Of a stretch of 64,000 nucleotides of DNA, positions 18,465 through 25,569 are shown piece by piece. Made by a program: the position numbers and the translations under genes. The DNA comes from Desulfosalsimonas propionicica (lineage in GTDB: Bacteria > Desulfobacterota > Desulfobacteria > Desulfobacterales > Desulfosalsimonadaceae). The stretch is from positions 303,390-367,389 of the forward strand of contig NZ_JACDUS010000004.1 in NCBI RefSeq assembly GCF_013761005.1. The letters are read 5' to 3'. The notes beneath the pieces were generated by a model that made no database searches, had not been told where the DNA came from, and saw only the letters and a program-made list of their open reading frames with translations. Numbering within the stretch: position 1 is the first letter of the stretch; the number at the start of each line of letters is the position of its first letter.

Positions 18465-19802
18465 TCATTTTTGATTCTCAGCCCTGGCCGGGCCGGCGGT
18501 TTGCCTGAGGCTTTGGGCGTATAACTCAATGGGATGGCACACCCGGATGCTGCTTTGCGCATGGGAGAGCAGGTCAATGATCTGCAGCATGCAGGCCGGA
18601 CACCCCGTGGCCACAGTATCCGCGCCCGTGGCCAAAATGGCATCGCGCTTTTTGGCGCCAATTTTTTTGGACAATTCATAATGCGCCAGGTTAAAACTGC
18701 CGCCCATCCCGCAGCACCGGTCTGCATCAGACATCTCCGAAAGCTGCAGCGAGCCGGCCGCCGCCAGTATGGTTCTGGGTTGTTTGGCAATCCCCAAAGA
18801 CTTTTTCAAATGACAGGGGTCATGGTAAGTCACGGTTCCAGAATCGGCCGGTTGCTTTGCCTGCACACCCATCACATCCACGAAAAACGCATTGATATCC
18901 CGGGTTTTTTCAACAATGCCGGGAATCTGATCCCGGATTTTCCCGGAATCGCCGGTGATATAGGTTTCCATGGCGGGCCAGAGCTTGGCGATGGTGGAAG
19001 TGCACGTCGCGCAGGGGGTGACCAGATAGTCAAAATCCAGGTCTTGCCAAATCCGGATGTTTTTTCCCACCAAATGGGAAAACGTCTGCACATCCCCGGC
19101 GGATAAAGCCGGAATCCCGCAGCAGGGCACCTGGGCGGCCACATAAACATCCACCCCATGGAAGGCAAACACCTCCATGGCCGCTTCTGCAACACGCGGC
19201 AGGACCTTGTCCACCAGACAGCCGGGGTAGAAAACCACCCGGGTCCGACCGCTTTGCCTGGGCTCTGAAAAGTCCCGATGGGCCTTTTTGTGCCAAGCCT
19301 CGGCGGCAATGGGCATAAAATGGCGATCACCGATAACCGGGGACATGAAACGGGCGCAGGAGGAACCGAGGGTTTTGTTCACACTCCGGGTAAAGGGCCC
19401 CTGCAGGCGGCCCATCCATTGCATCAGGCTGTCAAACCGATCCGGATTGGACAAAAACCCCCGGAAAATGGCTTTTTTGAATGGTGACAGGCCCAAATAA
19501 CCGGTGATAATGGCCCGGGCCTTTAAAAACACGTCCAGCACCGGCACCCCGCCCGGGCATGCCGCCGCACAGGACCCGCACAACAGGCACCTGTCCAGGC
19601 GCTCTTTGACCGCTTCCGGGTCATCCAGAATTTCCTGGCTCAAATTTTCCACAAGAACCAGTTTTCCCCGTGCCACATCGGTTTCCCGTCCGGTCTCACC
19701 GTATAAGGGGCATACGGCCTGGCACATGCCGCAGCGGGTGCAGGAAACAAGATCGTCTTCCAACTCCTTTAGGAGCCGAACCAGTTCAGCGATATCTGCC
19801 AT
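18465..19802 (-). CDS. GlcF-type iron-sulfur subunit of D-lactate/glycolate dehydrogenase
   Basis: The N-terminal ferredoxin-like part carries two cysteine clusters, CTRCGMCQAVCP (about 21-32) and CLLCGSCAAACPG (about 73-85). Two CCG domains follow, with FYPGCLVD, QVPCCGIP, TPCATCTS, then YHDPCHLKK, ADRCCGMGG and ATGCPACMLQ. This is the pattern of GlcF and of the D-lactate dehydrogenase partner in sulfate reducers. It passes electrons from the FAD subunit encoded three bases upstream to the respiratory chain or heterodisulfide-like partners. Whether the substrate is D-lactate or glycolate rests on context: the lactate permease and L-lactate genes next door favour D-lactate. Confidence 0.85.
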   Translation of the reverse strand: MADIAELVRLLKELEDDLVSCTRCGMCQAVCPLYGETGRETDVARGKLVLVENLSQEILDDPEAVKERLDRCLLCGSCAAACPGGVPVLDVFLKARAIITGYLGLSPFKKAIFRGFLSNPDRFDSLMQWMGRLQGPFTRSVNKTLGSSCARFMSPVIGDRHFMPIAAEAWHKKAHRDFSEPRQSGRTRVVFYPGCLVDKVLPRVAEAAMEVFAFHGVDVYVAAQVPCCGIPALSAGDVQTFSHLVGKNIRIWQDLDFDYLVTPCATCTSTIAKLWPAMETYITGDSGKIRDQIPGIVEKTRDINAFFVDVMGVQAKQPADSGTVTYHDPCHLKKSLGIAKQPRTILAAAGSLQLSEMSDADRCCGMGGSFNLAHYELSKKIGAKKRDAILATGADTVATGCPACMLQIIDLLSHAQSSIRVCHPIELYAQSLRQTAGPARAENQK

Positions 19803-19805
19803 GGG

Positions 19806-21191
19806 CTATTCTCCGATCATCTTGCCCGGATTCAGGATGTTTTTGGGGTCAAAGGTCTGTTTGAGCATCCGGGAATACAGGATCGTGCCCCGGCTGGTCT
19901 CTGTTTCCATATATTTTTGCTTGGCCAGACCAATGCCGTGCTCCCCTGAAAGGGTGCCCCCCATGGCCAGGGCAGCCTCAAAGATATCGTCAATGGCCTT
20001 TTCCACCCGGGCATACTCTTCATGATTCCTTTTGTCTGTCAAAATGGTGGGATGCAGGTTGCCGTCACCAGCGTGGCCGAAGGTGCCGATATCCAGGTTA
20101 TAGGTTTGGCTGATTTCCTTGATCTTTTTGACCATTTCCGGTATGCGGCTTCGGGGCACGGTTGCGTCCTCGAGCACGGTTGTGGGCTTCAGACGTGCAA
20201 GTGCGGGCAGCGCATCGCGCCTGGCCTGCCAGATCAAATCCTTTTCCTCTGCGTTGGCCGCCGCCTGGACGCTGACAGCACCCTTTTTCCGGCAAATTTT
20301 CTGAATTTTTTCCGAATCCTCCTGTACTTCGGCCGGATGACCGTCCACCTCGATTAACAAAAGAGCTTCGGCATCCACCGGCAGGCCCGCATGCCGGAAG
20401 TCCTCCACGGTCCGGATGGTGAAGTTGTCGAGAAATTCCAGGGTGCACGGCACAATCCGGTCTGCAATAATGGCGGACACGGTCTCGGAGGCCTTTTCCA
20501 CGGAATCAAACACCGCGGTCATGGCCTGGGAAGCCTTGGGCGGGGGAATGAGTTTTAGGACAATGCGGGCAAATACCCCCAAAAGCCCCTCTGATCCCAC
20601 CATGAGATCGGAAAGGTTAAAACCCGTGGCGCACTTCACGGTTCTGGATCCGGATTTGACCAATTCGCCGTTGACATCAAAAAACTCCACGCCCATGACG
20701 TAATCCTTGGTCACGCCGTATTTTAATCCCCGCAGGCCGCCTGCATTTTCCGCCACATTGCCGCCCAGGGTAGACACGGCCTGACTGCCGGGATCCGGGG
20801 GATAAAAAAGTCCTTTTTCCGCAACAGCAGCTGCAAATTTAGCGGTGATCACCCCGGGCTCCACCACTGCATAAAGATCTTCGGTGTTGATTTCCAAAAT
20901 CCGGGCCAACCCGTTTGTGACCACCACCACGGACCGGGTACTGCTGGGTATGGTACCGCCGCTCAAATTGGTGCCCGAGCCGCGCACGGTCAGCGGCAGC
21001 CCGTTTTCATTGCACAGGGCCACCACCTGCCCGAGCTGCTCCATGGTTTCGGGCCGGACCACCAGCGCCGGCACCACCGAATCGAGCACGGCCGCATCAT
21101 AGGCATAGGCCTGCCGATCAGCCTCTGCGGCCATGACATTTCCGGCCCCCACGATTTGTTCAAAGCGGCGGACCACTTGTTTATCCGTCAT
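19806..21191 (-). CDS. FAD-linked D-lactate dehydrogenase (GlcD-type)
   Basis: The 461-residue flavoprotein has the FAD-binding PCMH/VAO fold: RGSGTNLSGG near residue 62 and the phosphate-contact region NAGGLRGLKYGVT. The C-terminal half contains the FAD-oxidase C domain (FGHAGDGNLHP, SGEHGIGLAKQ) with the His residues typical of substrate-activated Dld-II and GlcD. It oxidises the alpha-hydroxy acid to a keto acid. The ATG has a GAAAGG upstream. The gene follows the permease after a 149-base gap that contains a hairpin and a repeat remnant, and it is three bases from the Fe-S subunit. Confidence 0.87.
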   Translation of the reverse strand: MTDKQVVRRFEQIVGAGNVMAAEADRQAYAYDAAVLDSVVPALVVRPETMEQLGQVVALCNENGLPLTVRGSGTNLSGGTIPSSTRSVVVVTNGLARILEINTEDLYAVVEPGVITAKFAAAVAEKGLFYPPDPGSQAVSTLGGNVAENAGGLRGLKYGVTKDYVMGVEFFDVNGELVKSGSRTVKCATGFNLSDLMVGSEGLLGVFARIVLKLIPPPKASQAMTAVFDSVEKASETVSAIIADRIVPCTLEFLDNFTIRTVEDFRHAGLPVDAEALLLIEVDGHPAEVQEDSEKIQKICRKKGAVSVQAAANAEEKDLIWQARRDALPALARLKPTTVLEDATVPRSRIPEMVKKIKEISQTYNLDIGTFGHAGDGNLHPTILTDKRNHEEYARVEKAIDDIFEAALAMGGTLSGEHGIGLAKQKYMETETSRGTILYSRMLKQTFDPKNILNPGKMIGE

Positions 21192-21237
21192 TGTTTATGC
21201 CTTTCTGCATTGCTTTAACATATCCCATGTATAAATG

Positions 21238-21263
21238 AATGGCACCGTAGAAGGTCTTTTTTA
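21238..21263. repeat. Half-copy of the dispersed palindromic repeat
   Basis: The bases AATGGCACCGTAGAAGGTCT resemble one end of the repeats at 45153 and 47835 (GATGGCACCGTAAAAAGTC). The opposite end is missing. The stretch lies just upstream of the GlcD gene start, on the far side from the permease. Short and diverged, so this is a likely remnant. Confidence 0.4.
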
Positions 21264-21279
21264 CAGTTAGTGTTAAATA

Positions 21280-21298
21280 AAAAAGGAAACTCCTTTTT
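21280..21298 (-). terminator. Weak hairpin between the permease and GlcD genes
   Basis: An 8-base stem (AAAAAGGA / TCCTTTTT) with a 3-base loop lies 43 bases past the permease stop, and on the minus strand the stem is followed by T-rich bases. The stem has only two GC pairs, so it is a weak terminator or attenuator. It may reduce read-through into the dehydrogenase genes. Confidence 0.35.
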
Positions 21299-21340
21299 CA
21301 CCTCCCCCTGTCAGCCAAGGTGATTGCCGATTTGAGATTC

Positions 21341-23041
21341 TTAAAACACCCCCGGAAAAATAATGTAGGCAAAAACCATTCCCATTATGCCCACCACGAC
21401 CCCGTAGAGAAGCAGGGGAATCACATTTCGCTTTAAAATCACGCCTTCCATGCCCACCAGGCCCACTGTGGCCGATGCGGCAACAATATTGTGGATGCAG
21501 ACCATGTTGCCCATGGCGCCCCCCACTGCCTGCAGGGCCACGATAATCTGGCGGGGCAGTTCAAGGGCTGTTGCAATATCATACTGGAATTCGGCAAACA
21601 GCAGGTCTGATACCGTGTTGCTGCCGGTGATAAACGAGCCCAGCGCACCGATAAATGATGCAAACAAGGGCCAGGACCCGCCGGTGACCGCGGCCACGGC
21701 CTGTGCCATAGACAGGGGCATGGAGGCATATTCCATGGGATTCATGCTGGAATTTTTAAAAATCTGCACCAGGGCCACGGCAAAAAGCAGGGCGATGGTG
21801 GGGTTTTTCATGCGCTTAAACGCCTGGCCCCAGGCCTTTTTGACTTTTCCAGCGGACATGCCGTGGAGAAACACCGTCAGCACCGCCACCAGGATAAACG
21901 GTACAACTCCCGGATTATACAGGGGCTGGAGGGCATAGTCGATGCCGGACTGACCCAGGATCCCCGAAGCCCCGATGCTCCAGGCCTTGACCCAGTCCAC
22001 CAGAGGCAGAAACTGGACCCTTGTGAGCACCAGTATCAGACCGATGAGCACATAGGGCATCCAGGCGCGCACCTGGCTCATTTGCGGTTTAAACGAAATA
22101 TCTGTTTCCGTGGCAATCTCTCCGGTCCATTCCGCCTCCCACTCAGACTGAGGACCGAAATCCCAGGCCTGCTCCGGCAGAAACCAGCTGTTTTTCGCGG
22201 CATACAAAACAATGGGCAGACCAACGAGCCCGCCGATTAAGGCCGGAAATTCCTCGCCGATAAAAAAGGCCGAACCCAGATAGGGAATCACAAAGGCCGC
22301 TGACGCAAACAGGGAGAACTTCCATACTGCAAGGCCTTCTTTCCAGGACCGGTTCTGGCCAAACAGGCGGGTCATGAAACAAACCACAAAAATGGGCAAG
22401 ATAAAGGCCATGACCGAATGAAACACCGATGCCCACTTGCCGATAAACATGTAGAATCCGTCCATGTCAGAAAACCCGATGCCCGCCGGGCCGGCCTGGG
22501 CGATGGCGCCCTCCACCTTGTGGGACAGGTTTTTGAGACCAAACCAAATAGGCGTGCCCACAGCTCCGAAGGTAACCGGTACGGAGTTTAAAATCAGGGC
22601 CACCAGAACCGCGGCCAGTGCCGGAAAGCCCAGGCTCATCAAAAGCGGGCCGGCAATGGCCGCAGGCGTGCCGAATCCGGCCGCGCCTTCGAGAAATGCC
22701 TCAAATATAAAGGCAATAATGATGACCTGGACCCGGCGGTCCCTGGAAATGCCGTGGAAACCGTGATTAATGGTCTCCATGCCCCCGCTTTCAGACAAGG
22801 TGTATAAGATCATCAGGGCGCCGAAAACAATCAGCAAAACAGTGACGGCAGAGGCAAATCCCTGAAGTGTTGAGGCGGCCACGACCACAACGTCCATTTT
22901 CCAGACAAACACACCGGCTGCGGCAGCCACCAGCCAGGCCAGCGGCATGGCCCGGGTGGCCGGCCATCGAAAGCCAACCATGAGCACAAGTGCAACCAGA
23001 ATGGGCAGAAAAGCAAATGCTGCAAGCAGTCCGATAGGCAT
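21341..23041 (-). CDS. lctP: L-lactate permease (LctP family)
   Basis: This is a 566-residue membrane protein with about 13-14 hydrophobic helices, the size and pattern of the LctP/LldP family of proton-lactate symporters. Family segments include GFGTPAAIAGPLLMSLGF in the middle, GSFITGSNTVSDLLF near the C-terminus, and AVGGAMGNMVCIHNIVA. It would import lactate, and possibly glycolate. ATG 23041 is preferred to one 18 bases upstream because AAGGA lies eight bases before it. It is the first gene of the lactate run, with the D- and L-lactate dehydrogenase genes downstream on the same strand. Confidence 0.92.
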   Translation of the reverse strand: MPIGLLAAFAFLPILVALVLMVGFRWPATRAMPLAWLVAAAAGVFVWKMDVVVVAASTLQGFASAVTVLLIVFGALMILYTLSESGGMETINHGFHGISRDRRVQVIIIAFIFEAFLEGAAGFGTPAAIAGPLLMSLGFPALAAVLVALILNSVPVTFGAVGTPIWFGLKNLSHKVEGAIAQAGPAGIGFSDMDGFYMFIGKWASVFHSVMAFILPIFVVCFMTRLFGQNRSWKEGLAVWKFSLFASAAFVIPYLGSAFFIGEEFPALIGGLVGLPIVLYAAKNSWFLPEQAWDFGPQSEWEAEWTGEIATETDISFKPQMSQVRAWMPYVLIGLILVLTRVQFLPLVDWVKAWSIGASGILGQSGIDYALQPLYNPGVVPFILVAVLTVFLHGMSAGKVKKAWGQAFKRMKNPTIALLFAVALVQIFKNSSMNPMEYASMPLSMAQAVAAVTGGSWPLFASFIGALGSFITGSNTVSDLLFAEFQYDIATALELPRQIIVALQAVGGAMGNMVCIHNIVAASATVGLVGMEGVILKRNVIPLLLYGVVVGIMGMVFAYIIFPGVF

Positions 23042-23095
23042 AATCCATATCCTTTCCATTGGGGTAAAAAATCAACCAATCGATAGCAAAACGCT

Positions 23096-23135
23096 GTTTA
23101 TCTTATCATAATAAACCCGATTCAGAAAAGATCAA
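23096..23135 (-). promoter_or_regulatory. Possible promoter and palindrome for the lactate operon
   Basis: On the minus strand TTGATC (23130-23135) and TATGAT (23105-23110) lie 19 bases apart, 64 or more bases before the permease start. The -10 overlaps a palindrome GTTTAT-9 bases-ATAAAC (23096-23116) that could be an operator. The 19-base spacer is long, so this is tentative. Confidence 0.4.
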
Positions 23136-23234
23136 AAATTTGCCCGCCCCCCGGCACCGGGCCGGCAATGTCATTGACCGAAAGCAGATTTTTTCCATGT
23201 GTGCCGGCATGGATGCAAGCTTTTGAAAAATCCT

Positions 23235-23264
23235 TTGACATACGATGAAAAAACATTTTATGAT
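23235..23264 (+). promoter_or_regulatory. Sigma-70-type promoter for the beta-oxidation cluster
   Basis: A perfect -35 TTGACA (23235-23240) and a strong -10 TATGAT (23259-23264) are separated by 18 bases. Transcription would start near 23271, leaving a leader of about 130 bases before the ATG at 23404. The permease promoter points the other way, so this gap is a divergent control region. Confidence 0.6.
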
Positions 23265-23280
23265 TCTCCCCATCATTTGC

Positions 23281-23340
23281 TGGAATAAATCGCTCTAAAG
23301 CTTTAACTTATCGAACTTATATAAAATAACACTTATTCCA
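23281..23340. promoter_or_regulatory. Long-spaced inverted repeat in the leader
   Basis: TGGAATAA (23281-23288) and its exact complement TTATTCCA (23333-23340) are 44 bases apart, just downstream of the predicted start site. The spacing fits a looped operator or a leader hairpin. The short arms could also be chance. Confidence 0.3.
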
Positions 23341-23403
23341 ACTACACCGATCTGTTAGGGATTCCAAAACATTGCCAACCCATCAAATCAAGGAGGAAGG
23401 CCC

Positions 23404-25518
23404 ATGGCCCTGAACCTGGATGCCGTCGGGAAAAAAATCGGCCCTGTCACCACGCCGTATACCTGGAAAGATGCGGCCCTGTACGCCCTGGGCGTGGGGG
23501 CGGGTTTCGAGGAACTCAACTACGTCTATGAAAAGGATCTCAAAGTGATTCCCAGTTTCGGGGTTGCAGCGGTGTTTGACTTTCTGATGCATTTCGGAAT
23601 CAAGGCCGAAGTCAACCTTGCCGGAATCCTGCACGGCGAACAGCAGCTGATCTTTCACAATCCCATCCCCGCCGAAGGCGAGCTGATCACCGAGGGTGAA
23701 ATCACGGATATCTATGACATGGGAGGCGACAAGGGTGCGATCATCGAAGGCAAAAGCATCACACGTCACTCCAGTGGAAAGCGCCTGTTTACAAGCATTA
23801 TCAAAATCTTTTCCCGGCTCGACGGCGGGTTCGGCGGAAAACCCGCCCCAAAGGTACAAACCCCCATCCCGGACCGGGCCCCTGACTTTGAGACAAAGGA
23901 TCATCCGTCCCCGGATCAGCCCCTTTTATACCGGCTTTCCGGAGACGTGTTCCAGCTTCACGTGGATCCGGAATTTGCCAAAATGGCCGGGTTTGAAAAA
24001 CCCATCATGCACGGCCTGTGCACGCACGGTTTTGCATGCCGGGCCCTGATTGCCAAACTGATTCCGGGCGAACCCGAACGCATGCACAGATTGGACTGCC
24101 GGTTTTCAAAGGCCCTTTATCCGGGAGATCCTATCAAGACCCGCATCTGGGAACTTGAACCCGGCCGGGCTGCCTGGGAGGTGGTCAATGAAAAAACCGG
24201 CGATACAGTGATCACAAACGGCATATTTGAATACGGCGAAGTACCCAAGGACCAAATTCGTTTTGACGGACAAGTGGCCATTGTCACCGGCGCAGGCGGG
24301 GGCCTGGGCAGAACTTACGCCCTGGACCTGGCCCGCAGGGGGGCAAAGGTGGTGGTCAACGACCTGGGCGGTGCCAGAGACGGCACAGGCCAGGGATCTG
24401 CAACCCCGGCCCAGAAGGTGGTGGATGAAATCACTGCCAAAGGCGGAGAAGCTGTTGCCAGCTACGACAGCGTGGCCACGGCAGAAGGCGGGCAAAACAT
24501 CGTGCAGACCGCCCTGGAAAACTACGGCACCGTGGACATCCTGATTAACAACGCCGGGATTCTGCAGGACAAAAGCTTTGTGAAAATGACTCCCGACACC
24601 TGGCAGGCCGTGCTCGACGTGCACTTAAACGGGGCCTGCAACGTCACCCGGCCGGCATTTTCCGTTATGCGCGAAAAGGGCTACGGCCGGATCATCATGA
24701 CCACTTCAGCCGCCGGGCTTTACGGCAATTTCGGCCAGGCCAACTATTCAGCCGCCAAAATGGGTCTGGTGGGATTGATGAACACCCTCAAGCTCGAAGG
24801 CCGCAACCACAACATTTTTGTCAATACCGTCGCCCCCCTGGCCGCCTCCCGGCTCACCGAGGACGTAATGCCCGCCGAATTTCTCGACAAGCTCCGCCCT
24901 GAATTTGTCTCACCACTGGTGATATTTCTCTGCTCTGAGAGATGTCCGGTTTCCGGCCATATTTACAACGCCGGCATGGGCAGCTTTAACCGCGCCGCAG
25001 TCATCACCGGCCCGGGCGCCGTGGCAGGAGATCCGGAATCGATTCCCACGGCCGAACAGGTGAAAGGCACACTCAATCAGATCCAGTCCCTGAAAGACGG
25101 CAAAGAATACAGGGAATTAAACGAGCAGGTGGCAGACGTGATCAACGCGTTTTCCCGGCCGGCCAGAGATAATGGAGAATCCGCGGATTCGAAAAAATTC
25201 ACCGATCCGGCCGCCGTGTTTGAAGCCATGCCCCGGGCCTTTAACCCGGATGCGGCCAGGGGCGTGGACGTGGTCTTTCAGTATCATATCTCCGGGGATA
25301 CGGGCGGTGACTGGTATTGTGCTGTATCAGAGGGAGCCTGCACGGTGTCGCCGGGAACCCATGAAAACCCCACCTGCACACTGAAAATGGCAGATCATGA
25401 TTTTCTTGCCATGATCAACGGCGAACTGCCGGCCATGCAGGCCTTTACCGCGGGCAAACTCAAAATCAGCGGAGACGTGATGAAATCCCAGCTCATTGAG
25501 AAACTCTTTGCCCTATAA
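23404..25518 (+). CDS. Trifunctional beta-oxidation protein: hydratase-dehydrogenase-SCP2 (permuted MFE-2)
   Basis: Three domains are fused in one 704-residue chain. Residues 1-285 are a double hot-dog 2-enoyl-CoA hydratase 2, with the catalytic pair D181 and H186 in GDVFQLHVDPEFA (the D-x4-H pattern of MFE-2). Residues about 286-560 are a short-chain 3-hydroxyacyl-CoA dehydrogenase with GAGGGLG (297-303), S435 and YSAAK (Y448, K452). The final ~105 residues match SCP2-like sterol carrier domains. Together they hydrate the trans-enoyl-CoA and oxidise the 3-hydroxyacyl-CoA. Eukaryotic MFE-2 has the same parts but in the order dehydrogenase-hydratase-SCP2, so this one is permuted. AGGAGG precedes the start. 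The next gene is 51 bases on. Confidence 0.9.
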   Translation: MALNLDAVGKKIGPVTTPYTWKDAALYALGVGAGFEELNYVYEKDLKVIPSFGVAAVFDFLMHFGIKAEVNLAGILHGEQQLIFHNPIPAEGELITEGEITDIYDMGGDKGAIIEGKSITRHSSGKRLFTSIIKIFSRLDGGFGGKPAPKVQTPIPDRAPDFETKDHPSPDQPLLYRLSGDVFQLHVDPEFAKMAGFEKPIMHGLCTHGFACRALIAKLIPGEPERMHRLDCRFSKALYPGDPIKTRIWELEPGRAAWEVVNEKTGDTVITNGIFEYGEVPKDQIRFDGQVAIVTGAGGGLGRTYALDLARRGAKVVVNDLGGARDGTGQGSATPAQKVVDEITAKGGEAVASYDSVATAEGGQNIVQTALENYGTVDILINNAGILQDKSFVKMTPDTWQAVLDVHLNGACNVTRPAFSVMREKGYGRIIMTTSAAGLYGNFGQANYSAAKMGLVGLMNTLKLEGRNHNIFVNTVAPLAASRLTEDVMPAEFLDKLRPEFVSPLVIFLCSERCPVSGHIYNAGMGSFNRAAVITGPGAVAGDPESIPTAEQVKGTLNQIQSLKDGKEYRELNEQVADVINAFSRPARDNGESADSKKFTDPAAVFEAMPRAFNPDAARGVDVVFQYHISGDTGGDWYCAVSEGACTVSPGTHENPTCTLKMADHDFLAMINGELPAMQAFTAGKLKISGDVMKSQLIEKLFAL

Positions 25519-25569
25519 ATTGTCTGAACCGCTGCCAACACTTTAAAAATAAAAAAAAGGAGTGAAAAC

